Below, piece after piece: positions 12,078 to 21,935 of a stretch of DNA of 64,000 nt. This DNA comes from Casuarius casuarius (lineage: Eukaryota; Chordata; Aves; Casuariiformes; Casuariidae). The notes beneath the pieces were generated by a model. That model was not told the origin of the DNA, did not search any database, and worked only from the letters and a program-made list of their open reading frames with translations. Within the stretch, counting starts at the first letter, position 1, and every line of letters starts with the position of its first letter. The stretch covers positions 1,198,524 to 1,262,523 of the forward strand of contig PTFA01000160.1 of assembly GCA_003342895.1 (NCBI GenBank), written 5' to 3'. The translations under genes and the position numbers were made by a program.

Positions 12078-12356
12078 GGTCCCTATGGCCACGCGCCTCC
12101 TCCGTGCATCCCCGCGGCCCTGGTGCACAGCAGCCCCCGGCAGCAGCCTCGACCGGGGCAGCTGGGCAGCTGAGACCCCCCGTCTGCACTCGGCAGCTTC
12201 GGATCCCTTGGGAGAAAAAGCCCTGACCTCCCACCCACCGGAGGACGTGGCCAAATTGGAGACGGTCCTGGAGCGGCTGCGAGCATCGGCGGCTCGGAGC
12301 AGAGATGGGGGCGGCACAGCCGGGGGGGCACCGGCGCCGGAGCCCCGCGACCCGCC

Positions 12357-12379
12357 GGGGCTGGGGGTGCCCGGGCGGG
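12357..12379 (+). other. G-quadruplex motif
   Basis: Four G runs of at least three, separated by loops of 2, 5 and 1 bases (GGGG, GGGGG, GGG, GGG), fit the G3+N1-7 rule on the plus strand. Such motifs are common in CpG-island promoters. Confidence 0.6.
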
Positions 12380-12595
12380 CGCAGAGGTGCTGCCGGCGTG
12401 GGCGCAACCCGGCCCCGGCCGCGGGGCTCCGCTCGGCTCCACCTGCACTGAATTTGGCCTAATGACTTAAACACAGATCCTGTTTCCATGCAAACATCCC
12501 CAGTGTTGTCCCCGGTGGCGGGGGAACTCCTTAAATCAAAGCCCCGAGACCCGATAGCCGGGGCCGCAGCTATGCGCTTTATTGATCACATCTGC

Positions 12596-12615
12596 GGGGC
12601 CGGGCCGGGGCTGGG
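12596..12615 (+). other. G-quadruplex motif
   Basis: GGGG, GGG, GGGG and GGG with 2-base loops form a compact canonical quadruplex motif, just downstream of the AT-containing stretch CTTTATTGATCACA. The short loops predict a stable fold. Confidence 0.65.
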
Positions 12616-13640
12616 CGCGCGGCCGCCGCGACTCCCCGGGGATGGGCTGCCTCCCGCGCGGCTCTGCCGCCTCCCCAGCCCGCTGGGCCGCTCACACCGA
12701 GCGCTGCGAAGCGGCAGAGCGGGAGCAGCAAGGCGGAAAATCTGGGCCAGCACCAGCATTTCTGAACGCAATACCAGGGATTCCTTCTCTTTCTTAGGTT
12801 CCCATGAGTTTACAAGCACGTTAAAGGCGGTTATTATTGTTTAGCATGGTTTCGTACTAATTCCTTGTTACCGCTGAGACCGGGGTAATAGAAAGGTTTG
12901 AAAAAAGCAAGAGATTTGAGGAATTTCCCTCTCCCCCGACACGTTAAAATGTGATTAAACACGAGGCTCCAGGTGGCCTGGCTGCGGGCAGCGCCGGGAT
13001 GCCGGGGCCGTGCTCCGCCGTGCCGCCCTGGGGCTGCCCGCTTCCTGCTGCCCCGGGCTGCTCCGGGAGCTGTTCCCGGGAAATAGCCTTGCCCACGCCG
13101 CCGGGGCCGTGGGAGCGATGCCGCACTGCCGCCGGGCAGTGAGTCCCGCTCGCTCCCATAATATCCCTTTCCAGGGCGGCGCTGCCTGCGGACCTGCCGT
13201 TCACGCTCGGCTGCAGCACCGCCGTTGCCAGCAAAGCGCGCGACCAGAAGTGATGTCTTAATTCATTGCACACTCTTAAATAAAAGCGGGAGAAAGAAAA
13301 GGAACGGCTCAAGGTCAGCACTCAGCGCTGAGTGGGATTTCTTCAACGGATTGTCTAAAACGGGCTGGAAAAAATAAATAGAAGCAAACTGATGGAGCTG
13401 CTATACTGAAGTAATAGGAGGGTGAAGACGAAAGGAGAAGTACCCACTTGACTGCTGGCATGGCATGAGACTAAAATCCTTGCAAAAATATTCTGAATTT
13501 ATATTTTAATAGCTGACCTGAATGCTTAAAAAAAAATTTGCTGACCTGATCGCTGCAGATGCTGAAGCCATTTCTGCCCAGCTGAAGCTAGGAGAATCTT
13601 TCAAAAATTATGTGACAAATGAAACGCTCAAATTCATGCT

Positions 13641-13712
13641 GGAGGCGATCCAAATTTGCTTGAAGTCAGAAGAAAACTCTCAGTGACTTCCCTGGGCGTT
13701 GGATCAGGCCCC
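13641..13712. mobile_element. Palindromic MITE relic (ATCAGGCCC family)
   Basis: Two inverted arms, GGAGGCGATCCAAATTTGCT with TGAAGTCAG, and CAGTGACTTCCC with TGGGCGTTGGATCAGGCCCC, pair imperfectly along their full length around a short A-rich centre. The ends and the internal GAAGTCA/TGACTTC block fit a palindromic short DNA-transposon family that I know from crocodilian, turtle and bird DNA, whose copies end in GGATCAGGCCC. Divergence between the arms shows it is old. I do not recall a safe Repbase name. Confidence 0.6.
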
Positions 13713-13964
13713 CTGAAAGCATGTGAGAGCCTTTCGGTTTGCTTTGTTTTCCACAAATATTGCTATGAGTGCTTTGGGGTTTTTTGTTCACTGGAATTCT
13801 TGGCAGAAAGTGAACATTGCAAATTGCTGGTGCAAGTACATTTGATCAGAAATGGTCTCCAGAACTATTCAGACAGTCCCAAATTGCTACCATTTCCCAC
13901 TTCTTTGTAAAAAAAAGTATTCTCTTTGGCGGACAAAATAATAGCACGACACTTAAGTGACCAG

Positions 13965-13979
13965 GCCGCAGAGGGCAAG
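13965..13979 (+). promoter_or_regulatory. CTCF-like motif
   Basis: GCCGCAGAGGGCA matches about 10 of 12 core positions of the CTCF consensus (CCASYAGRKGGC), including the invariant AGRGGGC part. Orientation is plus. Such matches occur by chance, so binding is unproven. Confidence 0.35.
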
Positions 13980-14410
13980 TAGTCACAGACAGCATTAAAG
14001 GGGCTGATTTGCAAGCAGGTTAATACAGCAGTGAAAAGCAGCAGAACAGTTTCAAACAATGAAATAACGACTAAGAAGCCCCAACTGCGTTTGTAGATAC
14101 TTCGTATGTGAAAGATAGGGCTATATTCATTAAGTATTCATATAGGCCATATAGACCTCCTCCTTACAAATACAGCACTACACTTGCTGGCAGAAATTTA
14201 TGCTGTGTTTTAATAAGATTTAATTATTATTTGATTTCTTTTAAATAAGCATTTGAACGAAAGAAAGAGCTGAAAATTGGCAAAATATTGCCAGGGTGGG
14301 GTGGAATTATTCCAGGTGAAATAATAAATCCACAGGAGACCATATTCAAAAAGGCTAACTGAAACCAGGGCGTTATTTGATCAAGTTTGATTATCCCTGT
14401 TCAAAGTGAT

Positions 14411-15880
14411 GAACCTATTTTTTCCAGATGTGAAGGGAGCAGAGCTGGTGGGAAGTGGGAGCTATCGGATGTCCGAGAGGCGTCCTCAGGAGATGCCTCC
14501 CAGCCCGGCAGGTGACGGAGCCTTGGGAGCCTCTTGCGTCTTTTTCCAGACAGGTATCTTGAACCACGTCCCCTTCTCTGCTGCTCTGGTTGGTTGTTTT
14601 CAGTCAGACAGTGAGATCACAGGTAACAAATGCACATTTCATTCAGGATGCCATGTCGTAAACAGTGTCAGAAATAATTCCCAGAGTATGCGTGTGACAA
14701 ACATCGAACATTAGCTGGGCGTTTGTATTCCGATGTGACACAGTGCAGAAAAAGGAGCTGCCTGGAGAGAAGCAAGAACCAAATTGCTAGGAGACACAGA
14801 TAATGCTATTGCCGCATTTTTGTCCAAAACATGACTTTCTGGTCAAAAAAAATACTGCTGAAAAAAAGATGAGTTAAAACGTAGGCGGATGCCTTGGAGG
14901 ACGGTTCATGAACACAGTGATTACAATTGTGCTGACAGCTCCCTGGGCTGGAGAGCTACTGAAACTGATAACACTGTTAGTTGCAGGCCATGAGAAATGC
15001 TCTTATATACATAGGGATTTTGGACCATGGAATATCAGCGAAAGGGAGTATTTAAGTGTCCTGCAGCGGCAGGATGAGCCAGGGATCAGTACGCCGTGGT
15101 GAGAGCGGTAAATGCGCGCTGTGCCGCGGCACGCGAAATCGCGCGGTACTGCTCACGTGAGCAACACTGAGGGAGCATCCGCACGGCTGCATCCTTATGG
15201 AATCCAAAAGTAAGGAAAAGAGAGACGGGAGTTGTCTTTTATCTGAGACCCTCTCTCTTCCACCCTCCTTGCAAGCATGGAGTAAGCTCTGAGCTTTAAT
15301 AACATGATCACGCAGGTGGGTCTGTGTGTGCGTGAGATGTCTGTGTCATGGAGGGCAGAGGATGTACATGCCTCACCTTCCCACTTTGGTTTGTCAGCGT
15401 TCATGGCGTGGTCTTATTTACTGTGTTCCAGTAAAAAAACAATAATAAAAACCTAAACCGCACAGCTGCCCCACCATTAAATGAATCAGCAGGTCCGAGT
15501 GCTCGGTTTGAGGCAACTGAAATTTTACGGTACTTGGCCTTTATATAATGTTTTACAAGTGCAAAGGGCAGCTCCTGACGGCATCCTTCGCAGTTACAAA
15601 TGTTCATCCTTTCTGAAATCAGCTCCTGCAATCTCGGATTTGCCCTCCAGAGACCAAGGCACGCGTGGGGTGCCGTAAGCACCGCGACAGCCTGGCTGGA
15701 GGGACCAGCCAGCGTCACCGGCCCCTTCTGCTCCTGCGCCTTCATCCCCAGCCTGTCTCCCTCCTCCTGTGTCACCATCTCCGTCTCGGTCTGGATAGGG
15801 CATTTTAATGGCAAAGGTAGAGTGAATCTCCATGGGAGAAGAGCAAGCTGTCATTGTTCAAGGCTTAGGATGTGGCCAAA
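14411..15880. other. Unique non-coding DNA
   Basis: No supported gene. A stretch at 14428-14511 is flanked by a plausible acceptor (CTATTTTTTCCAG) and donor (CAGGTGACGG) and is open in two frames, but it encodes nothing I recognise. 15121-15162 holds two perfect 12-base palindromes in a CpG-rich patch. The rest is mixed composition without clear motifs. Confidence 0.4.
15121..15162. repeat. Cluster of short palindromes with an M-box/E-box
   Basis: GTGCCGCGGCAC (15121-15132), CGCGAAATCGCG (15132-15143, inverted CGCG with an AAAT spacer) and GCTCACGTGAGC (15151-15162) follow each other. The last contains TCACGTGA, the ideal palindromic site for MITF/TFE-type and related bHLH-zip factors. Single 12-base palindromes are common by chance. 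Their clustering with CpG is what is notable. Confidence 0.5.
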
Positions 15881-16373
15881 TCCGGCCACATTTTCAGGCA
15901 GAAGGAAGCAAAGGGCATATTCCAGACACAAAGACCCCTCCCAGTTTTGAAGCCCTGCACAAAGAAACCTGATGAAGAACGAGAACTTCTCAAAGAGACA
16001 TGGCCATAATTTAGCACATTCTTTCATGGGATTCGTTCTCGGGAAGAGATTAACCATTTTGGCCAGAGCTTCCCAGAACAATTTAGCTTGAGGCAGACAC
16101 CGACATGGAAAATTTCATCTCAAACAATTAAAGTTTGGCAAAGCTGTAAGCAACTGAAAACAAGTTCGTGTAATGTGTGGAATGGGGTAAGCTGAGTAAT
16201 AAGCATTGCACCCAGTGCCCCATTTACTAATTTATTTCTGTAATTATTTTGGTAATCACAGAACACTTTTAATACTGTAAGCATAATTAATGCGTTATTA
16301 AGAGCTGATGTGCAGGCCATAAACCTCCATGTGTCATAAGCAGAATAATTTGCATTTGCACACATTTTTTCAT
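15881..16373. promoter_or_regulatory. AT-rich island, candidate conserved element with octamer
   Basis: AT-rich DNA with ATTTGCAT (octamer, minus orientation) at 16348-16355, TAATTATTTTGGTAATCAC near 16239, GCATAATTAATGCGTTATTA near 16280 and other TAAT cores. CATAATTAATG is a nearly palindromic homeodomain pair. The part near 16115-16165 (TCAAACAATTAAAGTTTGGC, then AAGCTGTAAGCAACTGAAAA) resembles strings seen repeatedly in reptile genomes and could be an ancient exapted repeat. Function is inferred from motifs alone. Confidence 0.35.
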
Positions 16374-16465
16374 CCAAAGATCTTAAAGCATTTTCCTGAA
16401 GTAGACATCATTAACCCCAGGTTACAGATGGTGAAACTGAGACACAGCGAATGTAAAGCCAATTG
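16374..16465 (-). mobile_element. MIR/L2-type SINE or LINE tail, antisense
   Basis: The sequence GGTTACAGATGGTGAAACTG followed by AGACACAGCGAATGTAAAG is the reverse complement of the widely conserved MIR/L2 segment (cctcagtttc, then a catctgtaa block). The preceding ATCTTAAAGCATTTTCCTGA and ACATCATTAACCCC fit the adjoining part of the same tail. It is old and diverged. Whether it belongs to a CORE-SINE or an L2-like LINE cannot be decided by eye. Confidence 0.65.
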
Positions 16466-18012
16466 TCTCTTTCATTGCTAATGTCCCTGTCTGGCGGATC
16501 ACTCAGACTGGGCGTCATGCACCAGAATACACAATCGGCAGGTCGTGTTGTCTTGGGAAGGATCCTCCGCGTGCTTAACTGACACGGGGAAAAAAACGCC
16601 CAATTCCCCTCTGCGGAAATTCACCTTTTGCGCTGGGTTTGTGGTTATCCAAGCCATCAAAGAATAACTATTGTTATTTATTGCTCTGACCAAAGCTCTA
16701 GGAACGGAGGTAAAAGGATAGCACTTGCAGTCGCTGGAGGAAAGCAGAGCTGCCACGTGTGCAGAAAGCTGGCAGAGCCTGCGCGGCCGGACAGAGCGCT
16801 CCCGCCCCGGGCCCCCCCGGGGACGGGGTCTGGGGAGACGGAGAGTCGGAGCGTGCTTGTTGGTGCAACCTCTCTGTCCTCCTAGGTAGGTGGGCACAGT
16901 AACTTGTGAGTCCCCGCGATCGCCACTTCAGCGGGAATTTCAGAGCTGAGAATAAAATATATTGGTTTATTCTCATTGCTCCTTTTTTGCCCACCCTTCC
17001 AACTGCAGAGCAGCTCAACGGGCCTCTTCTCTCCCATTTCCCTGAGCCAGAGGAGCAGCAAAGGCACAGAGATGTTTTCTGGCCCTTTTAGCTCTGTAAG
17101 TCTCCAGAAGTGGAAGCTTCCCAGTGCAGCAGCAGAGAGGTCCTCACGTGTGAAACCCATGCAGCTTTCCCACCCCAAGTGTCCCGGGTGTCCGCATGCT
17201 GAGGGCACTGGGATGTCCAGTTAGCTTCCCTTCCGTCTGGGCTGCAGTCAGCTGGTGCTTGGCATTCGCTTCTCTCCTTCCCAGGCTCCGGATCCATTGC
17301 CAATGGATAGCAGAGGATGAAATGAATTCATTTCTGTTTATGCAGGTGCTAGTTTGAAGAGCAAATGTTATTGCTTGTAAAATGTCTTGCAATTCATTTC
17401 CTGAAAGAGCAGCACACCAATATAATGTGGCGAAGCGTCAGCCATGGACGTGCCGGCGTTGATGTCCAGCTAAACATCTACCAGCACGGCGTGTCCTGTT
17501 CTCAGCGTATCGCCCCTCCTAATCCCGCTCCCCGAAGGGCATAACGCAGTTGCAGCTCAGCGTGGCCGGCCAGCCTTCTGCGCCAAGCAAGAGGCTCTCT
17601 CTTAAAAACCCTGCTGGAAAGGAGAGCAATTTTCCTTCCCGGGCAGCACTTTACCTCTTCCAGACTAGATAAACTCAAGACCTTCTAAAGGCTTTTCATA
17701 GACAGAAGAGAACAAAACAGAAGAGCGAAACCTTCAAGAGCTCTTAACGTGCCCGTCATGACACTCAGCTGGACCATGGGTGGCTCGGCTTTCCAGTGAA
17801 CTCTGACTCGAGGATATGCCAAGGAGTATTTCTCTCAAGGGGAGGCCCTGGAGCAGAGGGGAGCTTGCCCGGCGCTGGGGGCACCCGCCCCGTCCCAGCG
17901 GCAGGCAGCACCCAAGGAGCTCGTGCCTGCTTTTTGCCCGCTGCACTGCGAGCTGTTTCAGGGTCTAGTTGTCTTCCTCGATCTGTCTGGTTTTGATCAG
18001 GCTTTCCATCCC
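16466..18012. other. Unique non-coding DNA
   Basis: No gene recognised. 16780-16850 is GC-rich with a C run near 16813. A pair of perfect palindromes lies at 17292-17334. 17800-17930 is moderately GC-rich. No splice-bounded exon or repeat was identified. Confidence 0.4.
17292..17334. repeat. Two adjacent perfect palindromes
   Basis: ATCCATTGCCAATGGAT at 17292-17308 has 8-base arms around one C. GAAATGAATTCATTTC at 17319-17334 is a perfect 16-base palindrome containing EcoRI-type GAATTC. They are ten bases apart. A second copy of AATTCATTTC follows near 17391. The sites could bind dimeric homeodomain or nuclear-factor proteins. That is speculation. Confidence 0.7.
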
Positions 18013-18180
18013 GGAGCTGAAAGACTTTTCCTGATGACAGTTTCGTCAAAACGATTACATTTCGACACAAATCCTCGGTTTTGACAGCTCAACATTTTCT
18101 GACAAAAACCAAAACAAAACAACGCTCTCTTGGAAATTTCTCAACCAGCTGTAGCATAATGTTGATGAGATTGTACATAT
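18013..18180. mobile_element. Degraded T-rich interspersed repeat (GAAATTTCT..CCAGCT type)
   Basis: The run with TTTCGTCAAAACGATTACAT, CAACATTTTCTGACAAAAAC and TTGGAAATTTCTCAACCAGC ending in TGTAGCA resembles a repeat common in turtle and crocodilian DNA. That repeat has alternating tcaaaa/gaaacatttt blocks and ends in 'gaaattt-tgaccagctcta'. Two related stretches occur at 21866-21935 and 39715-40145. The class is not known to me, and the similarity is judged by memory. Confidence 0.4.
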
Positions 18181-20322
18181 TTGGGTGAGAGAAGGAATGG
18201 GAAACAACCGTAAGCTTTCCTAGTTTGGTTCCTGATTGTATTTCAAAACGTCTGACAGACCTGACAAACTCTGCTGCGTTTCAAACGAGTCGATCTGGGT
18301 GAAATACAGCTGCTGTCCATCAAGTTAACGCTACAAGAGAACAACTTTGGACAGGAGGCAAAGAAAATCGCAGCTGCAAGAAAGCCGGGAGGAAAATGTT
18401 GGTTCTTTTCACTGGAGTTCGTCCAGGATGTTTGCCGGCGGAAAAGCGACCGGGGGTTTCGGTTGTTTGAACAGGCGAGGAGGTGCCGACCACAGCAGCG
18501 TATCTCCAGAAGCTCCCCATCACCAGTGCAAACACTGCGTTTAATATTAATTGGCTAAGAAGTGTCATCTATTTGAACCCATCTTTGCTTTTCATATATT
18601 TTTTACATAACTGCAACATGCTTGCCTTCGGTTTTAAGGCCCTTCAAGGCTCTGCTTTTTCTACATTTCCTACATTCACGTTTCCTGCAGGCAGTTGCCT
18701 CTTCTGCCCTGTTCTTTTTGTCAGCTCTTTATCTCCTCTTCTCACACCTTCTCTGCACCCTCCAGCTGGAAAGACAGAGGTGACCAAAAAAATACCTGCT
18801 CTTGTTTTAGCAGTAGCAGTGGTTTTTGTTTCACAAGTTGTTTTGTAAAGAGAAAGAAATTTTAAAAACGAATTTTCAGGAAGTTATTTTGGTAAGGAAA
18901 AATAAGGTAGTCTTGATAAAAAGAAAAACTCTCACTGGGTTTATTGTTTTTAGTAAACCCCAAAATATTTATCGAAGCTGCGTGCTTACCTTAAAAAGCC
19001 ATCAGGATGAAATTAAGAGAAGGCACTTCTTAAAAAAGTGCTTCAGAAGTGCTTTTGGTTAAGAGACAGGCTTTGCCTGTTGTGCTGGCGAGGCCTGGCT
19101 GGGTTTAGCCTGCGCGAGCCGGAGGCTCACAGGTGCCATGGATGGAGGCTTCCCGGCCACAGAAAATGCTATTCCCTTTAATAACGCTACCCACAGGCTC
19201 TGAAGGTTTGTGGAGAACCACCTACGCCTTGGATGGGGGCATGGAAAGAGAAATACTCGCTCAGCAGGGCCACGAGGCAGGCAGACGTCGTGCTGGCTGG
19301 TATGTGCAAGGCTCTCCGGGGTAAGAGCAGCCAGTGAGTTTTTCTGCTCTCCTAAGCAATGGCGAGACCACATCTAAAGCAGCCTGCCACAGTGAAGCAC
19401 ACGTGGGCACCTTCCTTTAAAAAACACACCTAAACAAAGTGGAAAAATTGAGAGAAAAGTAGCATGTGAGGAAACTGGAAAGGACTTGGAGAACTGCTCC
19501 TCCCTCCCATCTCTTCTTACTTCCTCCTACGAGCTTTTAATGGCTTTGATTATAAGTGACAAGACCCTCGAGGCAAGGCCTGATTCCTCCCGTGTTTACC
19601 CCAGTGTCAGTCAGGAGAAACCGCCCGGGGACGGCCAGAGCGATGGTAATATAGGGAGGGGAGCGTCACACTGCCCCACGCGTGTCTGCAGCACCTGCCC
19701 AACACAACACAAAGCGCCAAACTCAGAGCTCCGCGGGGAGGGCGACCCGGGAAACCGCAGGAAGCCAAGTCTCCGTAACCTGCTCTGCGAAAGGACCTGG
19801 GCTGATGGCTTTCACGAATGCTCAAGGCCAGTGCAATATGTAGTTGGGTTTCAGCTGCCACGTTGAAGTTTAGGGACAATCTCATAGCTCACAGCCTCCC
19901 CAGGAGATGCTGTCTGGTGAGGCGCAGAAATGCTGCAAGGACTCTGCCAGTCGTGGAAGTGGTGGCTGCGGTGGCTCGTCCTTCCTGGGCCTGTGTTTGC
20001 CTGGAGATGTACCGGGTAAGGCCATAGCTCCTGCTGAGGCATGGTTCGAAGGAGGGGTAGGCTGGCTGGCCCGTGGAGATTATGATACCGAGAAATACTC
20101 GGACATTAATGCAACAGCAAAAAGAAATATGAGAATGTAGAAGACAGTGGCTGCCTTTGGGGGAAGGCGCTTGAGCTTTCCATTCCCATTTCCAGAAAAG
20201 AAGGCTGGAAAAACTGCTAAGCCACAGCAGAGCTGGGTCGTTAGGGCTCCCAGAGCAGGGCAATGGCTACCTGGCCTTAATGAGATGAGTAATCGCAGGG
20301 GGAAGAGAAGGGGCTGCATCTT

Positions 20323-20356
20323 CCCTCTCTCTCTTTCTCTCTCTCTCTCTTTCTTT
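20323..20356 (+). repeat. CT microsatellite
   Basis: CCCTCTCTCTCTTTCTCT continues as CT repeats and ends in TTTCTTTC. It is an imperfect pyrimidine tract of about 34 bases. Confidence 0.9.
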
Positions 20357-20884
20357 CGTTAGCACTTAAAAAGATGAAGAACCGCAGTGAAAGCTGTTGG
20401 CGTGTTAATAGCGCACCATTTACCATGCCAGCCCCTGGCAGCAGGCCCTGCAGCCGCGCTCGCCGCCCCCTCTCCGAGGAGCTTCCCTCGGCTTGACGAG
20501 CCGGCTCGTCCCTCGGTAACGAGGGTGGGACCGGCCTTGCCGCGGCACCGGCAGGGCTTGGATCTGCCTCCCGGGAGCCGTGGGCAGCTCTGCCGGGCGC
20601 TCTGCCCTCTCTCCCACCTAAAACGCGATACCTGCGGCGTGCGGCGGACTGTGCTTTTGCATGTCCCAGCACATCCAGCCCTGTCCCCGCGCTTTGCTGA
20701 ATCAGGCAAGAGCGGAGGCTGCGGGCGAGCCGGCCCATGGAGCCGCGGCAGCCGTGCCCAGCAGAAAGCCCCACTTTGTTTCCTCTGCAAACCCAACCTC
20801 CCGCCGTGCCCATCGGGTTTCTCTAATGACAGCACCGAACCGCCGGTTCTGCTTTCCAGTGTAACCCGGGATGTGTAGCTCCTT

Positions 20885-20899
20885 GGCAGTAGAGGGCTG
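20885..20899 (+). promoter_or_regulatory. CTCF-like motif, strong core
   Basis: GGCAGTAGAGGGCTGG matches 11 of 12 positions of the CTCF core (CCASYAGRKGGC), with only the first C replaced. TAGAGGGC variants are frequent among bound CTCF sites. Orientation is plus, the same as the weaker site at 13965. Occupancy is unknown. Confidence 0.45.
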
Positions 20900-21194
20900 G
20901 AGCAGAAGGGAAAATGGTTGATGTTAATTGAGGGACATGTCTCTGAGATATGAGAATTTGGAAAATGAGACCTAAAAGATGGCTGTGCTGGCTATGAGAG
21001 AGACTGCTAAGATAGGGAGAGAGGGAGAAATGCTTTTCCTTTCTGAAAAAGTCTTCTTGGTTTCACTGAATAATCCCAACCTGCAAAACAGCTGAGTGTT
21101 AAAATGCTGCAATAATCCATTCATTAAGGCTCATTGAGGACCGGGGCCTCTGGGTGTTTTAAATGGAAGGTGGGATGGGTGGTTCTGGAGCTCA

Positions 21195-21318
21195 TTGCTG
21201 CACATGCCTGAACCCCTTAGGAAGTGGCAGACTCTCCAGTTCTTGTAAATCCCTTCAGGAGCACAGACGGCTGCCCAGGAGGAGGGCTGGGGTTTGCCCT
21301 GCCGGTGGTCCGACTCAC
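21195..21318 (+). mobile_element. Possible CR1 LINE 3'-end relic
   Basis: CCCCTTAGGAAGTGGCAGAC followed by TCTCCAGTTCTTG, CCTTCAGGA, GGAGGGCTGGGG and GGTGGTCCGACT parallels the CR1 3' untranslated layout: 'cctagggaggtggtggactctcc', a short 'cttgaggtttttaag' block, then 'cagggggctggactagatgacc'. The match is weak and by memory. It could be coincidental. Confidence 0.4.
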
Positions 21319-21865
21319 AGCTAGGCAGAGTCGCCCTGTGCAAAAACTTCCCTTGGCTTTGCACGAGCCTTCAGTGCAGGGCATCAAGGGCTGCCCAGGG
21401 TTGGGAGAGGGGAGTTAGAAGAGCGCCTGAAGACGTATTTCTGGCACCATTTGGAGAAACAAAGAGCAGTCCTGGGGCTGGGAAGAATGCAGAGCTCTGA
21501 GGATATCCCCTGGGCTGGGAGGTTTTATGAAGAGGAATGATGCAAGCCAGGACTGATTTTCTGGTCATGGGTGCAATGCTGAAATCAGCCCTTTCTTAAA
21601 TTCCCAACAGAAAGAATGTTCCTGGGATTTTCCATCCGAGGTCCCTGCAGTGCCAGGTTCCCAGACTGTGCCCAAAACCCTTGTCTCCCCTCGTGGTTCT
21701 TGGTGCCGGAGAGGGATCTGGGAAGCCCGAGGAGCAGCCCAGGCGGTAAAGTTGCTCCAGAGCCCTGGGCCATGGACATCCCAGCTTCCCACCTGCTCTG
21801 CGAGGCGCAGAGTCACCAAGCAAGCGGGACGCTGAAATGCAGGTGGGAGTCTGCTGGCAGAAGCT
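21319..21865. other. Unique non-coding DNA
   Basis: Moderately GC-rich, without a recognisable exon or repeat. Open frames here overlap on both strands and show low-complexity composition. Confidence 0.4.
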
Positions 21866-21935
21866 TGTCAGAACCCAAATATTTTAATGAAGCATTTCAG
21901 TTTTGATGAACTGGCATTTTCTATCAAAGCCTCCC
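21866..21935. mobile_element. Second copy of the T-rich interspersed repeat
   Basis: CTTGTCAGAACCCAAATATT, then TTAATGAAGCATTTCAGTTT, then TGATGAACTGGCATTTTCTA and TCAAAG show the same alternation of tcaaaa, gaaacatttt and gatgaa blocks as 18013-18180 and 39715-40145. It is fragmentary. The family assignment is by resemblance among the three copies. Confidence 0.35.

Larger units (their letters stand above)
11150..13215. promoter_or_regulatory. CpG-island cluster, best promoter candidate in the window
   Basis: About 2 kb of GC-rich, CpG-dense DNA in several lobes (near 11160-11300, 11430-11550, 11820-12450, 12540-12740 and 12960-13210), interrupted by an AT-rich insert at 11570-11740. CpG-island clusters of this size usually mark promoters of housekeeping or developmental genes. 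No exon could be recognised. A minus-strand frame of 274 codons opens with ATG at 12489, and other frames are open on both strands, as GC-rich DNA predicts. The associated transcript, if any, could be non-coding or a first untranslated exon. Two G-quadruplex motifs and an 18-base tandem repeat lie inside. Confidence 0.45.
13240..14410. promoter_or_regulatory. AT-rich block, candidate conserved regulatory region
   Basis: Over a kilobase of AT-rich DNA directly after the CpG-island cluster. It includes stretches such as TTTAATTATTATTTGATTTC near 14218 and ATTCATTAAGTATTCATATA near 14127, plus a CTCF-like site at 13965-13979. A MITE relic occupies 13641-13712. The concentration of TAAT cores and the contrast with the flanks suggest enhancer DNA, but conservation is untested. 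Confidence 0.3.
18181..21194. other. Unique non-coding DNA
   Basis: No supported gene. 18540-19060 is AT-rich with long T- and A-rich runs. 19130-19330, 19600-19760 and 20420-20790 are GC-richer, with frames open on both strands but no recognisable protein. A CT microsatellite is at 20323-20356 and a good CTCF-like motif at 20885-20899. Confidence 0.4.

Noticed and set aside
11665..12489. Minus-strand ATG frame of 274 codons in the CpG cluster
   Set aside because: GC-rich, Pro/Arg/Ala-rich and includes the 18-base tandem repeat. Other frames on both strands are open as well. No homology recognised.
14428..14511. Candidate exon bounded by TTTTTTCCAG and CAGGTGAC
   Set aside because: Splice-like signals of this quality are frequent by chance. 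The peptide in either open frame matches nothing I know, and no partner exon was found.
20041..20075. GGTTCGAA as a tRNA T-loop
   Set aside because: No acceptor, D-arm or anticodon arm can be built around it.
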